From Pomacea canaliculata (taxonomy: Eukaryota; Mollusca; Gastropoda; Architaenioglossa; Ampullariidae), in NCBI RefSeq assembly GCF_003073045.1, contig NC_037593.1:16978725-17042724 (forward strand): 64,000 bases of DNA, written 5' to 3'. Shown piece by piece: positions 37,255-53,218 of this stretch. The number at the start of each line of letters is the position of its first letter. Within the stretch, counting starts at the first letter, position 1. The translations under genes were made by a program, and so were the position numbers. The notes below the pieces were generated by a model. The model made no database searches. It was not told where the DNA came from and saw only the letters and a list, made by a program, of their open reading frames with translations.

Positions 37255-37409
37255 GCATCAATTTCATGAATAGGACTAAATAAATTGCAAAATAAATGAT
37301 ATAACATGGTTCACTTTTTGTGAGGTGGGGGGGGGGGGGGGCGCAGAATTTTCTTTCGCCTAGGGCGCAACACAGCCTAGCGCCGGCCCTGCCTACCCCT
37401 TGATTACTT

Positions 37410-39041
37410 ATTGGAATCACTCCCTTACCAGTCCGGGACCAGCAAGGTATGTAGATAAAGACTTTCGTTTGTTTCGTAATAGATTTACCACAAATTTCCC
37501 TTATTCATTTATTTCATATAATATATACATGCGTTGTTTCTGATTCTGATATTTCGATGCATAAAAATAGATAATCTTTTCTTATCATAATTGTAAGCGC
37601 ATTCGTGGGGCAGAGAAATAACAAATGCTCCCCCCATATACGACGTCATCGTAAGCCCTGCAAACGGTTGCGGCCATCTATTGGACCACGTGATTGGACT
37701 GTCTGCCGCACACTGGCACTTGTCGCTTGTCAAAATTGCGAGTGACTTACCATAACTGGTTATGCTTTGTGTGTAAAAGTAATAATTATACAGTCCTAAA
37801 TTATTTTAATTTCAGATAGTGAATTTATACATCATGATGCAGCCATGCCTGAGAAATCATCTGAGACACTGAATTAGTTTCTAAAATACTCTCTGCACCT
37901 GTGCACGTCATTGAAACTGGAAGATAAAATGATTATGTCAAGCATATATTTGTAAAACTCTGGGTTAACCCCATTTGCTAATTTAATTGATTTTTCGATC
38001 AAGCGACCAATCCTATTGTGTGGGATTAAAATAGAACATATATTTTTAGAAGTGGTGACAGTCCCGTCGGCCATTAATTTGTAGATAGAATTTGCTCTGA
38101 CTGTAATTATAAAACATACGGTAATTTTTTTTCTTTCCTTCAGCAGTCAGTTCATTTCTTTGATTGTCAAAATGAACGAGACACATAATTTGAGTTCTAA
38201 AATAAAGGTATTGATAGTTTTCGTGTCTGCTTGAGGTGACTCCAGAGATTGATCATCGTCCTAAAAATATGAAAGTGTCATGTTAGAAACTATTTGAGTA
38301 CAGACATTTCATAATAAAGACATTTGATCAGGGGAAGGTACTAATGACCGAAATATCCTATTGTTTCAAAACCAAAGCTTGCACAGATATAATTACATTT
38401 TGAAATGCATGTACTTGCTGAGGCAGGTACTGATACAGATTATTGCTAGTAAAAGCTGCCTCAATCAGAGAGAGGATTAGGGAGGAGGCATGGTGTATAA
38501 CCCGACCCCTTACACTACCTCCATCTTGATGCACAAATCAAACTATGCTATTGGAGAAAATAAAAGTATTTCTAGGATAAAACAGAATAGGAAGCAAAGA
38601 CTTCAAGAGGCACTTTGATTCTACATTATAATATATTCACATCTTCAGTAATAAAAAATGCTAAATTTGTAAACTGTATACTCACACTTCTAAGGAGCAT
38701 GCTATTAGCACATAACAACAATGCATGGACAACACGTGAGGAACAGAAAAATAACACATAAACTAAGAATAAACAACAATATTAATGATTATTGAAAACA
38801 AGTACAGAAAATACAAAGAGGAACCGAATAACAAGTAAACTGCTTGACTAAAATGGTGTTCTACAGCTAAGACTTTTTTTGTGCTGCAGAAACTAATTTA
38901 AAGAGTGGTCACTTTTCATGACAGCAAAGTCAGCATGAAAGAAAACTATGTTAGAAGATTTTTAAGTATTTTAGTAGGAGCTAGGTGATTCAAAAGCCTT
39001 CTAAGCGTTTACTGAAAATTATTTTTTTTCTGCCATTGCAG
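37410..39041. other. Non-coding; possible promoter of the next gene
   Basis: No coding exon was seen. Around 37670-37700 the sequence gcggccatctattggaccacgtg combines an inverted YY1-like word, an inverted CCAAT box and a CACGTG E-box. It could be the promoter or 5' UTR exon of the plus-strand gene starting at 39071, whose coding exon begins with an acceptor and therefore needs an upstream non-coding exon. This is a positional inference. Confidence 0.3.
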
Positions 39042-39070
39042 GCTTGTGAAACCAGTTAAATGCTTCATCC

Positions 39071-42000
39071 ATGGTCAATAGGAGACGTGGAGTTGTTGAT
39101 TCTCAGCAAGATATAAGACAGATGGAGCTTTTTCCTAACCCAGGTGATACAGAAGCATCTCATGCTGTCACGTTTTGTGCATTTTGTAAAATTTGTGGCT
39201 GTAAATTTGGCTGCTTGAAGGAGACTTTACCAGCATCCACAGTCAATAGCAAGTGGAAAGGAGGTTCTTCATGGTTTGACAGTCACTTAATCAAGCAACC
39301 AGACGACTGGTCTCCTAGCTTAGGGCCTTGCTGTGAAGACTGTTTTGAACATTTGAAGGCAAAAGTTGTGACTTATAAACACAAAAGTGGACAAGATTTG
39401 ACAGACAAAAAAGATGCAGATGAAAAATCAGCTTTAAAGCATTTGTGGGAGATGGTGTGTGGACTATTGAATACTATACAAGGGGCTTTTGCTAGACGTC
39501 CGGTGAGTAAACATTGTAGCAGTATGTCTTAAAAGATGTGTTTCATCTGAAAAAAACAAATTTTCTTTATCTGGATGTATTCTTTACATCAATTCTGTTC
39601 TTATAAATATGCTAAACGGTATGATCATTCTGTGCAGATAGTGGGCTATAGTCATGTCTGAGTCTGACTGTATCAGATACAATAATTTATACAATTTTCA
39701 TTTATCCATAGTAAATGCCAGAACTGAGAAATATTCCTTTAAAAAATCAGTGATATTTTCTTGAACCATCTACATCAAAAGAAAAATGCCTACAGTAGAA
39801 ATGCTGCTGATGACATGAAGAATATAAACATATATTCACTCACTAGTCAAGAGGATTATTTGAAGGGAAAATAGCACATAAATAGATTATAGTTCTACCA
39901 TTGCCTCCACTATGACAGACATAGCTGAGTATAGTTATATAAAGTTTGTGATATGGTGTCTGATTTAGCCAGTCTTAACATTAATCCTAAAAACAAATCC
40001 TAAACCTAAAAATCTTGGGAACCTGACTTCAGCTGACATATTGATGCTGCCACAGACAGCAACTACAATCAGATGCAACTATTGACCTTGTGCACAGAGC
40101 ACCAGTTATTACAAACACATTCTAGAAATGTGATAACAGTCAGACATGGTAAAAGTGGAATGACTTCACCACAAAGTCACAGATCGATAGACCGATAGAC
40201 ATAATCCTGGCGAGAATTGCATTGAGATCCTAAATCAGAAATGCAAGGGCTGTACTGAATGCCTGCCTACACACAGAACTATAATCTTGTCCTACATTCT
40301 TGTCAAGCAGATTTAAGAAAAAAGCAAGCAGCTATTCAAATCAATCAAAGAAAAATGTAGCATGTTGAGTTTTGAGAAAAGGTATAAGAAGAATTGAAAA
40401 AATTATAAAATTTTCAAGTCGACAGACTGTTGAAAAAGGCCTCACAATAAAACAATCTATTTGAAAACCCTAGAAGAAATGCATGGTAAGAGAAAAATAG
40501 GAGAAGGAACTTATAGATGACCAATGGATGGAATAATAATGTGAAAGAGGTAGAGAGACTGTTTGAATGTGGGGTACATTCCAGAATGAATGAAAATTAT
40601 ATGAAGTACATTTTGAGAGTGATACAGACACCAAAAGGTCAGTCATGGACTACTATGAGGATAAACTATCAACTCTAAGCCAAGGATCCCCACCAGAATT
40701 TTTATAAGTGTGTCAAGGCAGTGAGACCTAGAGACAAGTCTTATCTCCCTACAATAGTTATTAGTGATAAAGATGGCAGCCCACTGAATGCAGAAAGCAA
40801 GATCAAGGAGAGGGGTTTCAAGTAGCTCCTGAATCCAGTCACATAACCAGCAAACCCATCACCTCTTCATCCCACAATACCTAGAACAAGAGGTACCCAC
40901 CACAACTAAATCGGAGGTCAGGCAGGTAATTTGAACCATCATGAAGAATAAAATACCAGGTGGACATCAGAGGGGCTGGTAACCTGTGGAGAAATAAACA
41001 TCACATATATGACATGGTCCCAACTGGAAAGGGATGCAAACAGTGTCACCTATCAGTTGGCTTCACTCCTTAGACATCCTAGCATTGCAATAAAGACAGC
41101 TAATCAACACAGTATTCACACCCACCCTAACAGATATATTCAAGTCCTGGGCATTGATCAATAAAAGAAAAGTAATTATATAATAGAGGATGGGTGCGAG
41201 GATTCCAGACTACCAGCACATCCAGCAACAGAGTCAACCACTCTCCAGGCCTTGTCTCCAGGTTCCCAGATGACTAGCAAGCACTGAAAGCCTGCATTTG
41301 AAGATGCTCTGGCGCCCAAGCAAAATGATGACTCCACAGACACTGGATTTAACATGTGACAGAGACCCTCTCACCACATACCCATACTGTTACCGAGGCC
41401 TCATGCCAAGCCATCAGTCGCCATCTCCACCTAACTTTTCCTGTGACACAAGACAGAGAAGCAGATGCATTTTAAATGCATGAAATAAAGTTATTGATAC
41501 CTCCTACTTTTTTTTTTTTTTTGGAGGACAACAAACTTTAAAACTGTTTCTTTTTCTTAGAGCTAGGGAGCTAGTGGAGACATAAAAATTTGAGGTCACC
41601 TTAAGTGCTAAAATACTCCCCTGTCTAATGCTAACCAGTGAAAGGGAGATAAGTGAAGCCAGCGAATAAGCAGGAAAAGATCCTTCTAAAGGTGGAATAA
41701 AGATTAGTATAGCAAACATAGTACATCTACTGCCCATCAGCTAAACAGCACTTTTACACTTCAGGCCTAGAACTAATTAATGCTGTTCCCTGTCATATTT
41801 CCCAAAAAGGCAGTTGTTGAAGTCCAAGAAAATGTAAGGAGGAGGATTTAAAGCATAACTATTTCTCACAGTAAAAGCGTCAGGTGCTAAAAAATATTTT
41901 CTGCAGTTTGTAGTTGGGAAAGTTTTAAGTAGTCATCACAGTCAAACCAAACTCTTCCCCCCACCCTCTGAAAAAAATCTTGATGTCTTTTGTTTTAAGA

Positions 42001-43861
42001 AAATGTATTTCCTTGGTGGCAAATTCATCAGGTTTTCATGATGGATGGGGTACAGCCTGAAGCAGAGGGTTTCTTGGAGGTTCAGATTGTGATCAGCCAC
42101 CATGGCTCAATGCAGCATTTAGAAATTGATTTTCCTGCAGATATACGAATTGATCTTCTAAAAGAAGAGTTGGCAGCATTGGTAAGTTGAGTTTTTTATA
42201 TGATTGGCTTCATGGGTTAATTACATCATCGACTCATAGTAATTGCAGGTCAACACGAAGCAAATTTCCAGAATTGTTACTTTCAGAAGTCATTATTTAT
42301 TAGTGATTGATTAACAGTTTCTTTATCTCCCTTTAGTATCTGAACTTGTAGAATCAGTTTGTAAAGTCTATAGAGATTTATAGGCAACATATCACATTCA
42401 TGTAGGATTTTTGAATCAGTTTAACAGAAGTTGACAGATTGTTCTTCTGAAAGGGAAAATGAAAATAAAATTTTCTTTTAGAATATAATTATTGTATTAT
42501 TCTTTGTCATAAATATCATACATGGTCTCATGTCAGAGAATGACTGTCCGTTTTGTCAGTAGTACCATTTCATCTACACTATTTTAAGCTATATCCTATA
42601 AAGTTTTACTTTAAAATTTTCATTTGTGCAGTCTTAAATCTGACAATGTTATCATGTCACTCTACATCTAGTTTACATATTAGTATCTAGATTGTCTTCC
42701 AAACAATAAAATCTAATGCAGTTGTGCATGTTCTTTTTTACATAATTATAAAGCTACATTTAAGCAAACATTATTTCCCACAAATGATTATCTCATAAAC
42801 CTAGGCAAGACCTAGAAGTAAAACAATTTTCCCCTAATTATTTCAGTTATCTGAACAGGTAAATTCATGCGCTATACTATTAAATTGTTATTTAACATTT
42901 TATAAACAACCATTAGAAGCACACACTTGTAACAATATTATTTTTACCTTGATTTTATGTTGTGACCTTGTAAATATTTTCTTCCTTGCTGAGTTTCTAG
43001 GTTTGCGTGGCTTTACTGTTTTATAAATTTTTTGTTTCTTGTATTTGTAGACTTGTAAATATTTTGTGCTTAAATGAAGCTGCCAGCAAGAAGCATTTCT
43101 AAAAATCCAGGAAAATTCCTAAACTGAAAAAAAATCATAATATCTAGCAAAACAAATAGTACAAAACTTCAGTTTTTATCATTTTAAGAAACTAATTTTA
43201 AGCATGAAAAAAAATAATCTTAAAACTACTCTTATCTACTAAATAGGTGGTGTAAAATTCCCAGAACCACAGGAAATTGACAGACAACCATACTTCTTTA
43301 TATTTAAAGCCAAAATAGATTCGAGTTGGTTTACTTGACAAATACCAACCTTTAAGCATCTTTGTATTCTTATGCTATTTCTTTCTTGTCCCTCTGAATT
43401 CCTTATGAGTGAGCATGTTATTTATTTGGTTGAGTGAGAGTGCAGTTGCATACTTTTGATCTTAATTTTTGTTTTTAAATTAACACTACTGGCTGAGTCC
43501 TGTGAAATTTCCCTTGTCTGATGGTGACTTTGAAGGTATTTTGCTATGCTCACCTAGGTGCCAAAACCCCTCCATAAGTGTATGTATACACATGCATTCA
43601 TGCATGGGACATGCAATTATTACACAGCTGCTGCTTAAGCTGAACTACTGCTATAATAGTTTAATAAAAATATCTTGGTGAATCATCAGTCACAAAGGTG
43701 GTCCATATTGATTTTGATTTGTGTTTTCATAGATTGATGTTCCTGGACCTGCTCAGCACTGGTTCTATCTGGCAGTCGAATTAGAAGGCAGTAAAACTTT
43801 GGAAGAAGCACATGTAGATACAGGCGCTGTAATTGAGGTTAAATGCCTTGACCCAAGTTGA
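39071..43861 (+). CDS. Uncharacterised Cys-rich protein with C-terminal ubiquitin-like fold
   Basis: I do not recognise this gene. Three exons join in frame to 236 residues: 39071-39502, 42032-42181 and 43733-43861 (TGA at 43859). The first exon follows an acceptor (ttgcag at 39036-39041) with an in-frame TGA at 39047 before the ATG, so the start is supported. The N-terminal part has clustered cysteines (CAFCKICGCKFGC, then GPCCEDCF), suggesting a zinc-binding module. A Lys/Asp-rich helix-like linker follows. The C-terminal 90 residues look like a beta-grasp: EVQIVI...LEIDFPADIRIDLLKEELAAL...HWFYLAVELEGSKTLEEA...AVIEVKCL. The segment KTLEEAHVDTGAVIEV parallels the end of ubiquitin, but there is no diglycine terminus. 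The 42032 acceptor is purine-rich. An alternative acceptor at 41998-41999 would add in-frame residues only with a different donor. Confidence 0.75.
40030..41090 (+). mobile_element. Heavily decayed LINE remnant in the first intron
   Basis: Short stretches read like the linker between endonuclease and reverse transcriptase of a non-LTR element. At about 40770-40835, DKDGSPLNAESKIKERG is followed by a LLNP-like word. At 40912-40953, SEVRQVI-stop-TIMKNKIPG corresponds to the widespread EVRKAI..LKNNKAPG motif. Stops and frameshifts are frequent. The limits are approximate and the family is not determined. Confidence 0.5.
41507..41522. repeat. Poly-T run in the first intron
   Basis: A T run of about 15 within the intron of the ubiquitin-like-fold gene. 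It is probably a minor homopolymer. Confidence 0.7.
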
Positions 43862-46800
43862 TGAAGTGTTTTTACCACTAGTTCTTGAACATAGTAGTGC
43901 TTCTGAGTGATGCATATTCACATCCTCTCTGTAAAAGTGGAAGTATGGACTTCTTTATATTATTGTTGCTGTGATGTTCACTCTACTGTGTTTCTATTGA
44001 TTAAAAACTATATTGAGGGTAAATGGTGTACAACAGAATTAGAGAACGTTGGGAAAAAACTTGCATAAGACTATTTATCAAATTGTACTATTCAGACTTC
44101 TGCTGTCATCAGATTATTTGGAAGAATTAAAATTTAAAAGAGAAACAAATGTTTTGTCCTCTTTACACGAAGACAATGCGTGCTGATTGCATAAACCTTT
44201 TATTCCAGTTTTTTTCATCCAGATCTTTACAGGGAAACTTTGGTATGTCTAATAGTAATAAGAGGAGGAATCACATTATCATCTCACAGGACAATAAAAA
44301 TTAACAGGAAGAGAAAGTCTTCTGAAGTTACAAATTGTATTAATTCTTGTGATGAGCTCTATCAAGAATGCAAAATCTAAATTTTCTCACAATTTATTAT
44401 CACACCATCTCTGTTACTGTGCAAATAGCTATATTGTTGTAGTAATAATAATGTAATTGATAACATTAATAATAAAAATGTCGATAATTGCTTTGTTTGG
44501 CTATTATTGTTAACAGTGAAAGAAATTATCAACATTAGGATCATGGGCAAGTGAAAAATTCTTTGTATTCTTAAAGATTTGGTATTTTTTCAACTTTTTT
44601 CCACTACTGTATTGTGTAATGTGAAAGCTTATTATTAGTATCTGAGCTCATTTTATTTTCTTCTATTATAAAATACTTATTTTATCACATACCTTTAAAA
44701 AATATTGGTACTTTAATACATAACTGTATGATCTTCACATTTTGCTGGAAAAGTGTTAATTTTAATGCAAATTGTTCATTTTTAAATGTGATTGAAGGAG
44801 CTAATTAAAACAAGGGAAAATAGTTTTGTGCCTTATTTCATATTTATTTATTATGGTAATCCATGTAATAAAAATCTTAATCCACCTTGGTCGTTACGTG
44901 TGAGTCCATCGACCGATTTCTTGCATCGAAACCCAACTGGTTTTCGCTTGTGCCCTTACCCTGTTCAGTATTCTAATTTCTATAGCTTCCAGCCTTTTTC
45001 CCCCTTTTTTGCTCGATTCTTTCATAGAACGAGGTCAGAGTTTGAAAACTTCAAGACCTTTGAATAACCGTGGATATTTTCACGTAAGCATTTCCTTTTG
45101 ATTCTCGAATTTTCTAGAATCTAGAGAAAAATAACACTTCAACCACGAACTAGAAATACACGTCCATACTTCTACTGAAACCACCTTGGAAAACACGAGA
45201 AAGGTTAGGTGTCAAGAACGAAGGGTCAAGGCAAGTACAAGGCGGGAATCGATTCGTCTCCACAGTCAAGACATTACACGAATAGGTTAAACGAGTGCAA
45301 TTTTGCAGCTTTCTACAACGAAAACTGGCATATCAAAATCTTAAGCATGTAAATGAAGTTCATTTCTTCGCTGCCAAATCTTGAAATAAATAAAAAAATT
45401 ACATTCGAACATTACGCATGGCAGGGAAGGGAATTTTTTTTTTTTTTTTATGCATATTGATCATTGTAATGGAGTACGTGTAGTTTGTGTAGTTGCCGTT
45501 GTCTCTCCCCACACTCCTTATGGGAAGTTGGATTATTTGTATACTCGCAGTAGTAAAGGTCAAACAAACGCTCGAGTTTAGCTGAGTTCTCCATAAAATG
45601 CGCAGACCGTGCAACGTCGTTGAAGAAATATGCTGCAACGTCACGCGCCTGCGCACAGGTGAGAAAAATGTCAGCAGTGCTAGGGTTGGGAGCAGTTCGT
45701 GTGTGGGCGTGCGTGTAGGGAAAATATGTCGTCGTTTGTCATTCGCGCCGTTTATTTTTGTCACACCAAATATCTTAATTGCATCAACTTGAAATTTGGT
45801 ATGCATTATTATGCTTTTAGTGCGGACCACCTACACTTCGGTACAATTCGCACACAAATAATTGCATGTTAGGAACCGATATCGGTACTATAACCGTATA
45901 ACGTTTAGGTATTACCTATACATGTCCGTCGTACTATTGTGACCATTGCAGGGGGGACCACATGCGCATTACAACTCCTCTTGACAAATGGGAGAGGCCC
46001 TCTACACCCAGGCCTTTCAGCCTGCTTTTTGTGGCGGAAGCATTTACATCCGTCACACCTAGCCGATAATTTGTTGTAGTTTCACAAGGATGCATAATGC
46101 AGCATGACTAGCTGCTTCCCAAAAACTTGAGCATGGTATTTGCGCACCTCAGACACCTCTGTCACTTGTTGCAGCAGGTCATATACACATTTGTAAACAA
46201 TATGGAGCCTCATCTATAAAATGTTTGTGCTGCTCAATGCATATCTTTCACATTCATTCACACAAACTACACACATGCATGACCAGAAAACATGTCCACA
46301 AAGATGCAAGCAGACTTCCAGTTCCTGTATTTATTATTTTGCCACAATATTGTACGTAATAACCATAATGATAGTAAAAGATAGCAACTCGCATTATGTG
46401 GAACATTAAGAAAAAGAAGAATTTCCTACGCAAGGAACTTTGCTACAACAAGGGGTATGAAATGGGCTGTCTCAAGGATATAAGCAATCTAAATCAAATG
46501 TTTGCTGCTAGACAAATCTAAAGGGCCAAGAGCAAAGATCAGACTCAATTCATTAAGTGGTAACAAAATCTAAAACTTTCAGATGAGCGAGCCAAGTGCC
46601 AATGCCAAGGCAAAACTAAGTAGCCAACGGTGGAACACTGTTCTCACTGAGATTTCCAGAGCGACAAGACGGACAGTACCAACATGACCTTCGATAGCTG
46701 AAGGAAAGAATAAACATGCCAACAGACAAGAAAGGACAGCATTACAGTGAGTGATAATTAAAAATAACAAAACATGGCAAAAACATACTGTTCATTCATA

Positions 46801-48097
46801 CATACAGAAAGAGTAAACCTGACCAACAGGATACAAGTGGTGAAAGATAAAACATGGGAACTGAAAGAAGTGTTTTTAAACCTACTACTAACCCAAAACA
46901 AGGAATTAAACTTTTATGCTTCTAAAAACTCAGATGTTACATGCCTTTTCTCTGCATCCAAACAGTCTTTATAAAACCTACTACAAGCCAAGCCCCTCCA
47001 ACCTCCATCCTGGCAGGACTTAATCAATGTGATGGAAAACAACCCTACAATTGATCAACAGTAGCTTCATAAAGAAAGCAATCTTATAGAAAGTCAAGAG
47101 TGAGAGGCAGCAGAACGTTTCAAGTATCAAAATGGATTTTAGCAGACAAGGATGAAACAACATAACTGCAATGAGTTAAGAAGCCACAACAACAGTAACA
47201 TCATCTCGCAGAGAAAGTAACAGTTTGGCAGGCTAATCATCAAAATGACATGCATCTGATGTACGGACACACTAAATTAAACATTACATGAATACAGTAG
47301 TCACATGTCAATTTCTACAAATGTATTTGCTTTTCTGTTTTTTTTCCATTTCTTTAAAATCAAAGCTCAGTACCATATATCGGGTATGAAACAGCTTTCT
47401 GCCAACTGATAACAATGGTAAATTCTTTGACCATTACGTCATCAACGTTTCAGGCTCAACTCAGAACATCACTGCAGAGAAAGAAAATTCATCTCACTCC
47501 AACAAGAAATGAAGCGTACTTCTATCCAAGTTAAGTCATGCTGATCTGGGACACACACAAGAAAAAAAAATTAAAATAAACAAAAAAAAATTTTTTTTTG
47601 CAGCACGACTTGTTGACAAACAGTGGAGCATGCAAAATCTCCACCCTGTGTCCCGCTAACACGCACCTTGACTTCTGGAGGTGATAATCCAAAGCACCAG
47701 CAACTTATCCAACCAGTAGATCCACAGATAAACCAGGCGACTGCATGAGAGCCAGCCACTGGAAAAAGGACATCACACACCAAATGACCAGCTACAAAAA
47801 TTAATCAGCCAGTCAGCTATGATGCACTTTGCCACTGCACAGGACAGAAACATGGTGCTAGATGTAGCTAAAGCGATGAGAAGGTGGGGCTGGGGGTAGT
47901 GGAATTAGGGAAGGGCTAAGGTGAAAAGCCCAGGATTGAGGCTGGGCAAGAGTGGGGGGAAGTGGGACAAGCAAGTGACGTGGCCTTGCACTTGCACTGG
48001 TCTCCATTTCTTCATTTGCTGAGGCTTGTGACAAGATGATGGTGGAGGGGAGGAGGTGTTGTGGGAGCAGGAGGTGAAGCTGGAACAGCATGCATCA
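43862..48097. other. Convergent intergenic region with two 3' UTRs
   Basis: This is AT-rich DNA between two convergent genes. The left part should contain the 3' UTR of the plus-strand ubiquitin-like-fold gene; aataaa-type words occur near 44292 and 44470, and no choice can be made. The right part should contain the 14-3-3 3' UTR. A complement of AATAAA on the minus strand lies at 46330-46335, about 1.8 kb after the stop. No convincing coding exon was seen. A dense CpG patch lies at 45600-45750 (cgtcacgcgcctgcgca and flanks), which might be a promoter of something unrecognised. Confidence 0.4.
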
Positions 48098-52661
<4,564 letters not shown>

Positions 52662-53218
52662 ACTTGTGTGAGAATCCTAGCACTTCACACGCAAACGGAC
52701 TCACCGGAATAAGCAGAATGTATCCAAAATGGCGGAGCCGTGCCCTATTTTCCAGTCCAGTCCCCTTTAGTAGACCTAAGATAAAGAAATCAGTATAGTA
52801 CAATCTAGATCAATAAACAGCATCAGTTTATCATATTAAACTGACTTTGTGATCATAAATTAAATATGTCCCTAAAATATAGCAAACTTTGTTTATTTAA
52901 GCAGCGAACTATATTTTTCGTGCAGTTTTTCATTCAATAAGAACCGAATCGCAATATTAATTCGCGAACTGAGGGACTGCACGAACTCTAGCGATCTTGA
53001 CGTCATGGTTTCTATGACGATGCCGTTCCCGACCGATCATTTCTTTTTCAACAATTTTCCTAACCTTTTACTATTAAAAAGTTTCTCATAATATACAAAG
53101 TGGTAATTTTTATATTATTATGTATTTTAAAAATGCTTATATAAACCCATCAACCCTAAAACCCGATAGCTTCCTGTTTTGATGTCCACGTGCATCAACT
53201 TACTCTGTATCACTGAAA
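52662..53218. promoter_or_regulatory. Shared head-to-head promoter region, 14-3-3 / MRTO4
   Basis: 557 bp separate the start codons of the divergent 14-3-3 and MRTO4 genes. Near the 14-3-3 side, ccaaaatggcggag (52724-52737) is a full match to the YY1 consensus. Such sites lie just downstream of many TATA-less transcription starts. The sequence ccggtgagtccg read on the minus strand (about 52706-52695) is also a possible 5' UTR splice donor. No TATA box stands out. The whole is too short for two independent promoters of usual size, so bidirectional transcription is inferred. Confidence 0.6.

Larger units (their letters stand above)
33421..37391 (+). mobile_element. hAT-family DNA transposon, 3971 bp, with exact 8-bp TSD
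   Basis: The element starts caggcccgg and ends ccggccctg, so the 9-bp termini are inverted repeats with one mismatch. It is flanked by identical 8-bp copies of cctacccc (33413-33420 and 37392-37399). Both subterminal regions carry the word cgcctagggcgca. The exact TSD shows that both ends are intact. Inside lie a duplicated segment (33567-33920), two tandem MITEs (34731-35482) and, near the right end on the plus strand, a frame encoding the hAT C-terminal dimerisation domain (36721-37254). The N-terminal zinc finger and catalytic domain were not recognised, so the copy is most likely non-autonomous. The identity fits hAT elements whose transposase resembles ZMYM1-like proteins. Confidence 0.9.
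32402..37401. mobile_element. Old non-autonomous hAT-type element, split by a later insertion
   Basis: The left end cagggatagggaac (32402) and the right end, whose complement is aaggggtagggac (37401), form an imperfect terminal inverted repeat. The 8-bp flanks gattacgt (32394-32401) and gattactt (37402-37409) agree at 7 of 8 positions, as expected for an old hAT target duplication. The ends carry typical subterminal words (aagggccatt near the left, gcgggccgga near the right). Without the inserted 33421-37391 element it is about 1.0 kb, and no transposase frame was seen in it. It is probably a MITE-like derivative. Confidence 0.7.
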
